The notes under the pieces: model-generated
Told to the model about the DNA's origin: nothing
What the model saw: the letters and a program-made list of their open reading frames with translations, nothing else
Databases searched by the model: none
Position numbers and translations under genes: made by a program
Part shown: in pieces, positions 8,847-17,061 of the stretch
How positions within the stretch are numbered: the stretch's first letter is position 1
How the letters are laid out: every line of letters starts with the position of its first letter
Assembly (NCBI GenBank): GCA_029939995.1
Contig: JAOZRW010000017.1
Span: 1-44,489 of the forward strand
DNA: 44,489 bases
Direction of reading: 5' to 3'
Source: Acidimicrobiia bacterium
GTDB taxonomy: Bacteria; Actinomycetota; Acidimicrobiia; Spongiisociales; UBA5794

Positions 8847-10532
8847 ATGAGTGGACCGGACACGACCGGACGATCGGACAACGACGCGAATCCGGGTCTC
8901 GCCGCGACGTTCTCGGCCCTGCTCCCCGGGGCCGGACAGTGGTATGCGGGAAGGATCACGCGGGCGGTCATCGTCGCGTCCCCGCTCCTCCTGCTCATCG
9001 TCGCGGCGGTAGTCGCGTGGCGGGGCGGTGCCGTCGGCATCCTCGAACTCGCCGTTCAACCCGCGGTCCTCTGGATGCTCCTCGGCGTCAACGCCGTCGT
9101 GCTGGCCTGGCGCCTCTTCGCCGTCGTCGACGCCTACCGGGTGGCCCGCCCCGGCCCGTCACCGCTGCGAGGCTGGAGGATGATGCTGCTCGGTGTGCTC
9201 GTCGCTCTGGTGGCGATTCCGCACATCGCAGCCGGTGCCTACGCCTACCGCGGACTGCTCCTGATCGACCGGGTGTTCGCATCGGACGAGCCGGCGACGG
9301 CCGCTTCGGGGACGCTGGCACCTCCGTCGGAGGAAGCCGATGAGGTGCCGGATCCTGCAGCCGCACCCAGCAGCACGGTTGTGACGACGACGACCGTGCC
9401 TCCGACCACGACGACCACCGTGTTCCGGCCGAACGGGAACCTCATCTTCCGGCCCGGATTCGGCGACCCGGATGCGGTCGCGGACCGTTCGGAGATCGTC
9501 TACGGCCGACCGAGAGCACCGTTCCTGCCGTTCGATGAGCGCGTGGACCCGGGTCGCATCACCTTCCTGCTCGCCGGCGGCGACGCCGGTCCGGGAAGAG
9601 GCGGTCTGAGGACCGACACGATCATGGTGGCGACCATGGATCTCGAGACGGGACAGGCGGCGCTCTTCGGCATCCCGAGGAACATGGCGCAGATCCCGAT
9701 GCCGAAGCGGTTCGAGAACGCATTCAACGACCTGGAGCGCAAACTCGCTCCGCCGAGCGATCCGGCCACGTGGGTGGACGAGGACGGGGACGGCGTTCCC
9801 GACGAACCGGCGTTCGTCCCGTGCCACTGCTTTCCCGAGCAGATCAATGCCGTGTACCCGTATACGCGCAAGTGGACGAGGTCATTCCCCGACGAGGTGG
9901 ATCCCGGCATGGCTGCGCTGCGGGAGATCGTGGAGAACATGATCGGGCTCCGCATCGACTACTACGTGCTGGTCGACATGCGTGCGTTCGTCGCGCTCGT
10001 CGAGGCCGTCGGCGGCGTCGACGTCTACGTTCAGAAGCCGCTCCAGGCCGAAGTGTCGCCACCCGAAGAAGGCCAACCGTGGGCGACCGTCGACGTCGAA
10101 CCCGGCTGGCAGCACCTCTCGGCCACCGAGGCCCTCGCCTACTCCCGAGCGCGTAAGGGCTCATCCGACTACGTCCGCATGCAGCGGCAGCGGTGCCTGC
10201 TGCGCTCCGTCGCCGGCGAAGCGGACCCGCTCACCCTCGTTCGAGCTTTCCCCTCGATCGCCGACGCGATCGAGCGCTACGTCGTGACCGACGTGCCCGT
10301 CTCGTTCCTGCCGGACCTCGTGCGCGCCGCGGCCGCTCTCGACTTCTCGAACATCGCGACCGTGGGATTCAACCCGCCCTACTACGCACCGGAACGTGAC
10401 TTCAAGTATCACCCCATCCCCGACGTCGCACGCATCCGATTGAAGGTGAAGCGGGTGCTCACCGAGGGTGTCGAAGCGCAGAGCAAGACCGGTGCCAGCG
10501 AGTGCGATCCGCCCGAGGACGAATCGGGCTGA
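8847..10532 (+). CDS. LytR-CpsA-Psr (LCP) family protein with calcium-loop insertion (paralogue 2)
   Basis: 561-aa paralogue of the protein at 6414, with the same PGAGQWY start, three N-terminal hydrophobic helices and LCP core (ITFLLAGGD, GLRTDTIMVATMD, GIPRN, SDYVRMQRQRCLLRS). It differs by a Thr/Val-rich linker near residues 170-190 (TTTTVPPTTTTTV) that probably spans wall material. The insertion is kept: D311-E-D-G-D-G-V-P-D319, then VPCHCFPEQINAVYPYTRKW. Such DxDxDG loops bind calcium in other families. The pair arose by duplication and flanks satP. Different partners or glycopolymers for the two copies would be a reasonable guess. The start is fixed by the leaderless -10 box 7 nt upstream. 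Confidence 0.86.
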   Translation: MSGPDTTGRSDNDANPGLAATFSALLPGAGQWYAGRITRAVIVASPLLLLIVAAVVAWRGGAVGILELAVQPAVLWMLLGVNAVVLAWRLFAVVDAYRVARPGPSPLRGWRMMLLGVLVALVAIPHIAAGAYAYRGLLLIDRVFASDEPATAASGTLAPPSEEADEVPDPAAAPSSTVVTTTTVPPTTTTTVFRPNGNLIFRPGFGDPDAVADRSEIVYGRPRAPFLPFDERVDPGRITFLLAGGDAGPGRGGLRTDTIMVATMDLETGQAALFGIPRNMAQIPMPKRFENAFNDLERKLAPPSDPATWVDEDGDGVPDEPAFVPCHCFPEQINAVYPYTRKWTRSFPDEVDPGMAALREIVENMIGLRIDYYVLVDMRAFVALVEAVGGVDVYVQKPLQAEVSPPEEGQPWATVDVEPGWQHLSATEALAYSRARKGSSDYVRMQRQRCLLRSVAGEADPLTLVRAFPSIADAIERYVVTDVPVSFLPDLVRAAAALDFSNIATVGFNPPYYAPERDFKYHPIPDVARIRLKVKRVLTEGVEAQSKTGASECDPPEDESG

Positions 10533-10542
10533 GACGCGAAAG

Positions 10543-10565
10543 GGCCCCGGCTCGTCGCCGGGGCC
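10543..10565. terminator. Bidirectional GC hairpin between convergent genes
   Basis: GGCCCCGGC and GCCGGGGCC form a perfect 9-bp stem with a 5-nt loop. It lies 10 nt after the LCP stop and 21 nt from the DUF4282 stop on the other strand, so it can serve both. Confidence 0.65.
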
Positions 10566-10586
10566 GGTCTCGCGAATCGAACCGTG

Positions 10587-10868
10587 TTACGAGATGCGGT
10601 CCGTGTTCTTCTTGATGGAGAAGATCACCATCACGAGTTCGAACGTGATGCGGTAGCCGAGGACCATCAGGATGAACATGAGGCCACCGAAGATGAGACC
10701 CATGAAGCCACCGCCGATGCCGTTTGCGAATCCGGCGAAGATCGCCATGAGCCACATGAGGGCCGCAAGGACCAGCATCACGATGAACGCGATCTTGATC
10801 ACGATCGGCGTGACGAACTTCGTGAACGTGAAGTCGAATATGTCTGCCAGTGTGGCCTTTTCTTCCAT
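10587..10868 (-). CDS. DUF4282 small membrane protein
   Basis: 93-aa protein with two long hydrophobic segments: PIVIKIAFIVMLVLAALMWL (residues ~20-40) and a Gly-rich second span of about 30 residues from FMGLIFGGLMFIL onward. The N-terminus ATLADIFDFTFTKFVTP and the end ITFELVMVIFSIKKNTDRI match my recollection of DUF4282 proteins, whose function is unknown. The start is ATG 10868 with GGAGGGAACT upstream. A much longer open frame runs upstream of it, but its residues are low-complexity and Arg-rich and it is rejected. It faces crcB across 90 bp that holds both promoters. Confidence 0.75.
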   Translation of the reverse strand: MEEKATLADIFDFTFTKFVTPIVIKIAFIVMLVLAALMWLMAIFAGFANGIGGGFMGLIFGGLMFILMVLGYRITFELVMVIFSIKKNTDRIS

Positions 10869-10958
10869 AGTTCCCTCCCGGGAGTCGCGGATATCCGACG
10901 ATCGTAGGCACCCCAGTTGATGCGATCGGGTAATTCGGTGGTACCGTCGCCGATTCTG

Positions 10959-11366
10959 ATGCTCGATTCCGCACGCCTCTCGATGTCTCTTGCCAATCGC
11001 CGCCGTGCTGCGGTGGCGGCGGGCGGCGCTATCGGTGCGGTCGGCCGGGCATTCGTCATCGAGATCGTGACGGGCGCAGGGGTCGATCCGCTGTGGGCGA
11101 CGTTCCTCGTCAACGCGGCGGGTTCGCTTCTCCTCGGGTACCTCGTCGGTCGTCACACCGGCCGATCTCGCTCGTCGCCGTACGTGATCCCGTTCGCGGG
11201 AATCGGCATCATGGGCGCCTTCACGACGTTCTCGCTGTTCTCCACCGAGGTGTTCCATCTGCTGGAAGGAGGCGACGTGACGACCGCTCTCGTCTACGTG
11301 ACCGGCTCCGTCGTCGTCGGGCTCGTCTTCGCTCTGACCGGTATCCGTGTCGGGAGGAGCCTGTGA
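10959..11366 (+). CDS. crcB: CrcB/Fluc fluoride channel subunit 1
   Basis: Fluoride exporter subunit. Fluc channels are dual-topology dimers, and many genomes carry two adjacent genes forming a heterodimer, as here. Family features are GGAIGAVGRAF near the N-terminus, FLVNAAGSLLLGYLVG and GIMGAFTTFSLFSTE (the G-x-TTFS motif with the pore Phe and Na-site region). There are four hydrophobic helices. The start is uncertain: ATG 10959 lies 11 nt after a TACCGT -10 box, while ATG 10983 would give a more typical length; neither has a clear ribosome site. The stop overlaps the next gene's GTG. No fluoride riboswitch could be recognised in the 90-bp leader. Confidence 0.88.
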   Translation: MLDSARLSMSLANRRRAAVAAGGAIGAVGRAFVIEIVTGAGVDPLWATFLVNAAGSLLLGYLVGRHTGRSRSSPYVIPFAGIGIMGAFTTFSLFSTEVFHLLEGGDVTTALVYVTGSVVVGLVFALTGIRVGRSL

Positions 11367-11740
11367 CCTGGCTCGCCATCGGCGTCTTCGGAGCGCTCGG
11401 AGCGTTCTCCCGGTACCGGGTGTCGGGCGTCGTTCAACGCCGGTGGAAGACGCTGTTCCCCGCCGGGACGCTGACCGTGAACCTCTCCGGTGCGCTCGCC
11501 GCGGGCATCCTGGCCGGCCTCGCAACGGGACGGGGCTTGCCCGACATGGTGCTTGCCGCCCTCGGTGTCGGCTTCCTCGGCGGGTATACGACGTTCTCGA
11601 CGTGGATGGTGGAGACGATCCTCGCCGAGCGGTCCGGTGGGCCCGTCGGCGTCACGAGGGGGCTGTTCAACCTGCTCGTGACGCTTGTAGGCGGAGTCGT
11701 GCTCGTCGCCGCAGGGTTCGCCCTTGGAAGATGGATCTAG
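11363..11740 (+). CDS. crcB: CrcB/Fluc fluoride channel subunit 2
   Basis: Second 125-aa Fluc subunit, with GVFGALGAFSRYRVSG, NLSGALAAGILAGL and GFLGGYTTFSTWMVET, again showing the GxTTFS motif and four helices. GTG 11363 overlaps the preceding TGA by 3 nt and has GGGAGGAG a few bases upstream, so the two subunits are translationally coupled and made in equal amounts, as expected for a heterodimer. It belongs with the preceding subunit and the DUF190 gene in one operon. Confidence 0.9.
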   Translation: MTWLAIGVFGALGAFSRYRVSGVVQRRWKTLFPAGTLTVNLSGALAAGILAGLATGRGLPDMVLAALGVGFLGGYTTFSTWMVETILAERSGGPVGVTRGLFNLLVTLVGGVVLVAAGFALGRWI

Positions 11741-11750
11741 GATGGGGAAC

Positions 11751-12086
11751 ATGGAGACCATCCCGCACGGCCGTTTGCTGAGGATCTTCATCTGCGAAAG
11801 CGACCACTTCGAAGGGCGGCCGGCCGATGCGGCGATCATCGACGCGCTGCGGGAGGCGGGGATCTCCGGTGCGACGGTTCTTCGCGGCGTGGCCGGCTAC
11901 GGCATGTCTTCGGTGATGCACACGACCCACGTCCTGCGGCTCTCCGAGAACCTTCCTCTCGTCATCGAAGTCGTGGACACTCAGGGCAAGATCGACGAGG
12001 TGCTTCCGGAGATCGAGAAGATGATCGGTGACGGACTGATCACGATGCAAGAGGTCACGATCCGGCGCAGGAAGACGCCGCGATAG
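11751..12086 (+). CDS. DUF190 (PII-like) protein linked to the CrcB pair
   Basis: 111-aa soluble protein. LRIFICESDHFEGRPADAAI, SGATVLRGVAGYG, LPLVIEVVDTQGKID and a C-terminal TMQEVTIRR strand match DUF190. From family knowledge these have a ferredoxin-like, PII-like trimer fold and often sit next to crcB. It is therefore likely a regulator or ligand sensor of the fluoride channel, though no such role is proven. ATG 11742 and ATG 11751 are both in frame, only 1 and 10 nt past the crcB stop. I prefer 11751 because AGGATGGGGA precedes it; the choice changes three residues. Confidence 0.82.
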   Translation: METIPHGRLLRIFICESDHFEGRPADAAIIDALREAGISGATVLRGVAGYGMSSVMHTTHVLRLSENLPLVIEVVDTQGKIDEVLPEIEKMIGDGLITMQEVTIRRRKTPR

Positions 12087-12121
12087 CGATCGACCCCCTT
12101 CCAACGGATGCCGGCGACTGA

Positions 12122-12127
12122 TAGGTT
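12122..12127 (+). promoter_or_regulatory. -10 box TAGGTT of the DUF2461 gene, leaderless arrangement
   Basis: TAGGTT ends 6 nt before ATG 12134, with no ribosome site in between. It is the same hexamer and nearly the same spacing as at 8834. Confidence 0.55.
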
Positions 12128-12133
12128 GAGGCC

Positions 12134-12826
12134 ATGTCGTACCCCAACCGTTCCTTCCGTCCCGCGCTGTTCACCTACCTGTCCGACCTGGCCGACCACA
12201 ACGACCGTGGCTGGTTCGCCGATCACAAGGACCGGTACGAGACCTATGTGAAAGACGAGGGGCTCCAGTTCATCCGGGACTTCGAGCCCTATCTTCACGA
12301 GATCAGCCCCCACTTCGTCGCCGACGACCGAACCGTCGGGGGATCGCTGTTCCGGATCTACCGGGATACGAGGTTCTCGAAGGACAAGACTCCGTACAAG
12401 ACGCATCTCGGGATCCAGTTTCGACACGAAGCGGCCCGTGACGTGCACGCTCCCGGCTTCTATCTGCACCTCGACCCCGAGGGCAGTTTCGTCGGTGCCG
12501 GCATCTGGCGACCGAGTGGAGCGGAGGCGCTCGTCATCCGCGAGGCGATCGTCGACCGGTCGAAAGAGTGGGTCTCCGCGGTGACCGACCCGGACTTCAC
12601 TTCGGCGTACGTTCTCGAGGGAGAGATGCTGAAACGCCCGCCCCGTGGGTTCCCGCCGGATCACGCCCTCATCGACGATCTGCGACGGAAGGATTTCGTC
12701 GCCACGGCGAAGATCTCTCGGAAGACGGTGACGGCACCCGACTTCCTCGAGCGGTATGCACATCTCTGCCGCATCGCCTCCGACTACATGGAGTTCCTCA
12801 CGACGTCGCTCGGCCTGCCGTTCTGA
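12134..12826 (+). CDS. DUF2461 / TIGR02453 family protein
   Basis: 230-aa soluble protein. It shows the family pattern FxxxLxxHNDRGWFxxHKxxYE near residues 12-36, LFRIYRDTRFSKDKTPYKTH (the most conserved block, about residues 75-95), GFYLHLDPEGSFVGAGIWRP, and DLRRKDFVATAKIS. The function of TIGR02453 proteins is unknown. Length is typical. A leaderless -10 box fixes the start. It ends 32 bp from the pgi stop on the other strand, with no obvious hairpin. Confidence 0.85.
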   Translation: MSYPNRSFRPALFTYLSDLADHNDRGWFADHKDRYETYVKDEGLQFIRDFEPYLHEISPHFVADDRTVGGSLFRIYRDTRFSKDKTPYKTHLGIQFRHEAARDVHAPGFYLHLDPEGSFVGAGIWRPSGAEALVIREAIVDRSKEWVSAVTDPDFTSAYVLEGEMLKRPPRGFPPDHALIDDLRRKDFVATAKISRKTVTAPDFLERYAHLCRIASDYMEFLTTSLGLPF

Positions 12827-12857
12827 CCGACGGCGGCGACGTCCGGAGCCTGCGTCG

Positions 12858-14453
12858 CTACCGCAGCGAGAGGCGGATCAGTTCGCGCAAACGGGGAAGC
12901 GCCGTTTGCCCGGCGTCGCCGAGGCAGACCATTCCGACGGGCCGGCCCCTGTCGCGAAGGGCGGCCTGATCGCCGAACGACTGCGCCGCGATGAGAGCGC
13001 CGAACGTGTAATCGGTCTCGGGGATGGCGAGATCCTCGGAGGGATGATCCACGATCTGGAGGAAGACGCCGCCCTCCGGGCCGCCCTTGTGGAACTGGCC
13101 CGTTGAGTGGAGGAACCGGGGGCCGTAGCCGATCGTGACGGCGGCGCCGGTTGCGTCTGCGATCGTGCCGGCGATCGCGTGGAGGCGCTGAGCGGTCATG
13201 GCCGTGTGCTCCAGGTAGGCCTGGATGGCGACGTAACCGTCCGGCTCGACCTGGGACAGCAGCGACTCGACGTGGGTTCCCGTCGTAGGCTCTCCGATGG
13301 TCCACTCGGAGATGTCGATGCCGTCGAGGCCGTCCGTCATCGCCTTGCGGGCGAGCGACTTGGCGAGCTGCACGTCCGGCTGGTCGAACGGGTGAACGCC
13401 GAGGACGGCGCCGGCCGCAGCCGTCGCCATCTCGAGGATGAACATGGCGCCACCGAGGTCGTATGCGTCGCCGAGGCCCATCGCCACCGACGGTTCGCCG
13501 CCCGGTAGCACGTTGCCCATGCTGATCGTGAAGGGGAGCCGGTCGGGCGCGGGCGGGGCGACGCCGTCGGCGACGGGGAGGATGCCCTTGCCGTCCTTGC
13601 CGAGGGATTCGGCGATCAGTTGCTCGATCCAGTCGGGGAAGGTGTCGAAGGGCGCTTCGGGAGCGAACACGATCGTGTCCCTCCCGGCGAGCGCGAACTC
13701 CCCGAGCGCCGCGCCGAGGCGCAATGCGGGATTCTCCGCGACGGGCACGTCCGGTCCGCATGCCCATGCAGCGGCGTCGGCACCGGCGAGGAGTCGTTCC
13801 AGGTCGACGCCGACGAGTGCCGCGGGGATCAGTCCGAAGTCGACCAGCGCCGAGAACCTGCCGCCGACATCGGGAGGGGCGAGGAACACTTCGCGAAACC
13901 CGCGTTCGGCTCCGAGACGGGCGAGATCTGATTCGGGATCGGTGATGGCGATGAACCGGCTGCCCGGATCGTCGATCACCCCGGAGACCCGTTCCCAGAA
14001 GAAGCGGAAGAACGACATCGTCTCGAGCGTCGTTCCCGACTTCGATGCGACGATGAACAGGGTCGTCTCGGGTTCGACGGCGGCGTCCACCGCGCGGACG
14101 GAATCCGGGTGGGTCGAGTCGAGGACGGTGAGGGCCGGTCCTTCCGCATCGCCGAATACCGCGGCGAACACCTCGGGAGCGAGACTCGAACCGCCCATGC
14201 CGAGCAGCACGACGTCGGTGATGCCCTCCGTACGGATCGAATCGACGAGATCGCCGATGGAGTCCTGGCTCTTGTCGCAACCGGAGCAGAGCCATCCGAG
14301 CCGGTTCACGATCTCGTCACGAGGCGGGTCGAACCAGAGGGTGGCGTCGCGGTTCCACAGGCGGGCCGCGAAGTCCGCTTCGGCCCACGCTTCGAGACGA
14401 GCGTCGATCGCCGCCTGGACGTCGCCCGCCTCGATGCGTACCGATACGCTCAT
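12858..14453 (-). CDS. pgi: Glucose-6-phosphate isomerase
   Basis: Interconverts glucose-6-phosphate and fructose-6-phosphate. The 531-aa protein has VVLLGMGGSSLAPEV (sugar-phosphate SIS domain), FIVASKSGTTLETMSFF, an ESLGKDGKG segment, and GPRFLHSTGQFHKGGP, the C-terminal signature. It is of the type that in many cyanobacteria and actinobacteria is fused behind transaldolase. Here the ATG overlaps the tal stop by 4 nt (ATGA), so the two are separate but coupled chains. The first ~15 residues (MSVSVRIEAGDVQ) have no ribosome site of their own. It is the last gene of a minus-strand run that starts at 18434. Confidence 0.93.
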   Translation of the reverse strand: MSVSVRIEAGDVQAAIDARLEAWAEADFAARLWNRDATLWFDPPRDEIVNRLGWLCSGCDKSQDSIGDLVDSIRTEGITDVVLLGMGGSSLAPEVFAAVFGDAEGPALTVLDSTHPDSVRAVDAAVEPETTLFIVASKSGTTLETMSFFRFFWERVSGVIDDPGSRFIAITDPESDLARLGAERGFREVFLAPPDVGGRFSALVDFGLIPAALVGVDLERLLAGADAAAWACGPDVPVAENPALRLGAALGEFALAGRDTIVFAPEAPFDTFPDWIEQLIAESLGKDGKGILPVADGVAPPAPDRLPFTISMGNVLPGGEPSVAMGLGDAYDLGGAMFILEMATAAAGAVLGVHPFDQPDVQLAKSLARKAMTDGLDGIDISEWTIGEPTTGTHVESLLSQVEPDGYVAIQAYLEHTAMTAQRLHAIAGTIADATGAAVTIGYGPRFLHSTGQFHKGGPEGGVFLQIVDHPSEDLAIPETDYTFGALIAAQSFGDQAALRDRGRPVGMVCLGDAGQTALPRLRELIRLSLR

Positions 14454-15526
14454 GAACGGTTCCGTTTCGCTTCGATCGCCGCGAGCAAGGTCTCGAAGGC
14501 CTTGGCGAACGAAGCGACACCCTCGACCTGGAGTTCGTCGGTGATCGCGTCGAAGTCGATGCCGATGTCCGCGAGGGCCGTGAAGTGCTCGGCCGCTGCG
14601 TCCACGCCCGTGGTGAGCGCCGAGGGGTCGACGACGCCGTGGTCGCGGAACGCGTCGATGGTCGCCGGAGGCACGGTGTTGACGGTGTTCGGGCCGATGA
14701 GATCCTCGACGTAGAGAACGTCCGAGTAGGCGGGGTTCTTCGTGGACGTCGATGCCCACAACGCTCGCTGCGGCTTCGCCCCGCGGGCGCGTGCCGCATC
14801 GAATGTCGATCCTTCGAAGATCTCCTGGTACCGGCGGTAGGCGAGTTTGGCGTTCGCCACGGCGGCTTTGCCGCGAAGAGCGAGCGCCGCTTCGGTGCCG
14901 ATGGCTTCGAGGGCGTCGTCGACCTTGTTGTCGACCCGGCTGACGAAGAACGATGCGACCGAGGCGATGCGACCCGGGTGGGTGCTCCGCTCGGCTCCCC
15001 GGACGTACGCCATGGCGACGGCGTCGTAGTCGCCGAGGCTGAACATGAGGGTGGCGTTGACGTTCACACCGACCGCGATCAGTTCCTCGACGGCGACGAC
15101 GCCTTCGGGCGTGGCCGGAACCTTGATCATGAGGTTGGGTCGGTCGACCTCGTCCCAGAGGCGCTTGGCATCGGCGAGCGTTCCCTCGGTGTCGGCGGCC
15201 AGGGTGGGGGAGACCTCGAGGCTCACGAAACCGTCCGCTCCTCCGGTGGCGTCGTAGACGCCCCGCAGGGCGTCGGCGGCATCCCGGACGTCGTCGACGG
15301 CGAGTGACTCGAACACCGCCTGAGCATCGCCGGTCGCTTCGGCGATCGCCGTGTCGTAGAGGTTCGATCCGGCGATGGCCTTCTCGAAGATGGACGGGTT
15401 CGAGGTGACGCCGGTGATGCCTTCATCGATGAGAGCGGCGAGTTCGCCGTTCTTCACCATGTCGCGTCGGATGAAGTCGAGCCACACGCTCTGACCTGCC
15501 GCCGCCAGTTCCTTCAGTTCCGCCAT
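14450..15526 (-). CDS. tal: Transaldolase
   Basis: Pentose-phosphate enzyme moving dihydroxyacetone units between sugar phosphates. The 358-aa protein has IDEGITGVTSNPSIFEKAI (residues ~30-50), NLMIKVPATPEGV with the Schiff-base lysine in IKVPAT, GVNVNATLMFSLG, and ALWASTSTKNPAY. This is the larger actinobacterial and cyanobacterial class. ATG 15526 has CAGGAGCAGGC upstream. A longer frame reading into the palindromic element (15596-15705) is rejected because it crosses that non-coding repeat. It is coupled to pgi by ATGA and separated from galU by the element, which may affect read-through. Confidence 0.93.
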   Translation of the reverse strand: MAELKELAAAGQSVWLDFIRRDMVKNGELAALIDEGITGVTSNPSIFEKAIAGSNLYDTAIAEATGDAQAVFESLAVDDVRDAADALRGVYDATGGADGFVSLEVSPTLAADTEGTLADAKRLWDEVDRPNLMIKVPATPEGVVAVEELIAVGVNVNATLMFSLGDYDAVAMAYVRGAERSTHPGRIASVASFFVSRVDNKVDDALEAIGTEAALALRGKAAVANAKLAYRRYQEIFEGSTFDAARARGAKPQRALWASTSTKNPAYSDVLYVEDLIGPNTVNTVPPATIDAFRDHGVVDPSALTTGVDAAAEHFTALADIGIDFDAITDELQVEGVASFAKAFETLLAAIEAKRNRS

Positions 15527-15595
15527 GCCTGCTCCTGTGGGTGGGGTGCAATAGATTCTCGCAGGTCCACGGCGCCATCCAACGTCTTCCCGCCC

Positions 15596-15705
15596 CGAAC
15601 CCAGGGTTCTCTGCACCCTATATGACGTCTCCAGCCCGCGGAATGGGACGTCGCTGTGAACCGCGGGCTCGAGACGGCATATATAGGGTCAGGAACCCTG
15701 GGTTT
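15596..15705. repeat. Palindromic intergenic element, copy A
   Basis: Left arm 15596-15641 and right arm 15661-15705 are imperfect inverted copies (about 45 bp each) around a 19-nt centre. Each arm has at its outer end its own small palindrome, AACCC-A-GGGTT, then CCCTATATGACGTC-like sequence and CCCGCGG. The second copy is at 42465-42585; their left arms differ at only two positions over ~50 bp. The right arm here encodes the last residues and stop of galU. The size, palindromy and repetition suggest a MITE- or REPIN-like mobile palindrome, but a target duplication is not visible. Confidence 0.75.
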
Positions 15706-16573
15706 GCTGGGGGAGGAGGCGGGCGAGGGTGGCGGCGATGTCCGGGCCCAGGTCGTCCCGTTCGAGTGCGAGGGCGATCGTGGCTTCGAGGAACCCGATC
15801 TTCGTGCCGCAGTCGTAGCGGGGGCCGTCGTGGACGACGGCGTGGAACGGGGCCGTCCCGATCACCTCGGCGAGGGCGTCGGTCAGTTGGATCTCTCCAC
15901 CGGCCCCCCGGCGACCTTCTCCGAGGACGTCCATGACCGCCGGTTCGAGGATGTACCGGCCGACCGCCGCGTACGTCGACGGAGCGTCGGCCGGATCGGG
16001 CTTCTCGACGATTCCCTTGACTTCGATCGTGCGCCCATCGATGGCACCGGGGGCGACGATGCCGTACGAGCCCGTGTCTTCTTCGGGGACTTCGATGACG
16101 GAGATGACGTTCCCGCCGACCCGGTCGTGGAGGTCGATGAGGTCGGCCAGGGGAGGGCGATCACCGCGCAGCAGTTCGTCGGCGAGTAGCACCGCGAACG
16201 GTTCGTCGGCGATCAGGTTCCTCGCGCACCACACCGCGTGACCGAGGCCGAGCGCGTCCATCTGTCGCACATAGGAGATGCGTCCCGGCGTCGTATTGCC
16301 GACCTGCGCGGCGGCGAGCAGGTCGGTCCGTCCGCTTTCGATCAGGGCACGTTCCAGACCCGCGTTGCGGTCGAAGTGGTTCTCCACGGCCTCTTTGCCG
16401 TGAGCCGTCACGAACACGAAGTTCTCGATGCCCGCGTCGATGGCCTCTTCGACGGCGTACTGGATCAGGGGCTTGTCGACGACCGGGAGCATCTCTTTGG
16501 GAACGGCCTTGGTCGCGGGGAGGAAGCGGGTCCCGAGCCCTCCGACGGGGAAGATCGCGGTGCGGACGCCCAT
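15689..16573 (-). CDS. galU: UTP-glucose-1-phosphate uridylyltransferase
   Basis: Makes UDP-glucose for cell-wall and capsule sugars. The 294-aa protein has the nucleotidyltransferase start AIFPVGGLGTRFLPATKAVPKEMLP, VDKPLIQYAVEEA, FAVLLADELL with the metal-binding Asp, GIVEKPDPADAPS, GRYILEP and YDCGTKIGFLEA. The ATG overlaps the bcp stop (TGATG). The C-terminal residues TQGS and the stop lie inside palindromic element copy A, so insertion of the element probably replaced the original end. The catalytic core is not affected. The product could feed the LCP-linked glycopolymers seen elsewhere in the window, which is inference. Confidence 0.95.
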   Translation of the reverse strand: MGVRTAIFPVGGLGTRFLPATKAVPKEMLPVVDKPLIQYAVEEAIDAGIENFVFVTAHGKEAVENHFDRNAGLERALIESGRTDLLAAAQVGNTTPGRISYVRQMDALGLGHAVWCARNLIADEPFAVLLADELLRGDRPPLADLIDLHDRVGGNVISVIEVPEEDTGSYGIVAPGAIDGRTIEVKGIVEKPDPADAPSTYAAVGRYILEPAVMDVLGEGRRGAGGEIQLTDALAEVIGTAPFHAVVHDGPRYDCGTKIGFLEATIALALERDDLGPDIAATLARLLPQQTQGS

Positions 16574-17034
16574 CAGCCGGCCACCGCTCGTTCGATCCGG
16601 TCGGCGTGCCCCGTTGCTTTCACGTTGTACCAGGCGCCGGTGACGACGCCGTCTTCGTCGAGAGCGATCGTGGACCGGATCAGGCCTTCGTACTCGCGGC
16701 CGTAGTTCTTCTTCAGGCCCCAGGCTCCGAACGCTCCGGCGATCGAGTGGTCGGGGTCTGAGATGAGCGGGAACGGCAAGTGATACTCCTCACGGAACCG
16801 GGCGAGCTCCTCCGGCCGGTCGGGGCTGATACCGACGATCGAGTAGCCGGCGGCTTCGAACGTCTCGTGTCGGTCGCGGAAGTCGCATGCTTCGGTCGTG
16901 CATCCGGGAGTGAACGCCTTCGGATAGAAGTAGATGAGGAGCTTCCGTCCGGCGAAGTCCTCGCCGGAGACGTCGTTTCCGGTGTGATCGACGCCGTGGA
17001 AACCCGGCGCCGCCTGTCCTGGTTCGAGTCGCAT
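16573..17034 (-). CDS. bcp: Peroxiredoxin of the BCP/PrxQ type
   Basis: Thiol peroxidase reducing H2O2 and organic peroxides in the cytoplasm using thioredoxin. The 153-aa protein has LLIYFYPKAFTPGCTTEACDF with peroxidatic C45 and likely resolving C50 five residues later, the PrxQ layout, and then VVGISPDRPE-like and FPLISDPDHSIAGAFGAWG blocks. ATG 17034 is chosen over the TTG one codon earlier; GGGGA lies 5 nt upstream. It is followed without a gap by galU and preceded by rlmN with a 27-nt gap, so it is part of the minus-strand operon. Confidence 0.93.
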   Translation of the reverse strand: MRLEPGQAAPGFHGVDHTGNDVSGEDFAGRKLLIYFYPKAFTPGCTTEACDFRDRHETFEAAGYSIVGISPDRPEELARFREEYHLPFPLISDPDHSIAGAFGAWGLKKNYGREYEGLIRSTIALDEDGVVTGAWYNVKATGHADRIERAVAG

Positions 17035-17061
17035 CAATTCCCCAATCGCTCGCCGTTCAGG

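Noticed and set aside
10587-11525. 312-aa frame ending in the DUF4282 protein
   Set aside because: The upstream two thirds overlap crcB in antisense and are Arg/Asp-rich; the ATG at 10868 has a good ribosome site and begins the conserved part.
12858-15526. tal-pgi as a fusion gene broken by a frameshift
   Set aside because: Both halves have full domains and a clean ATGA overlap with proper start and stop, so separate coupled genes are more likely than a broken fusion.
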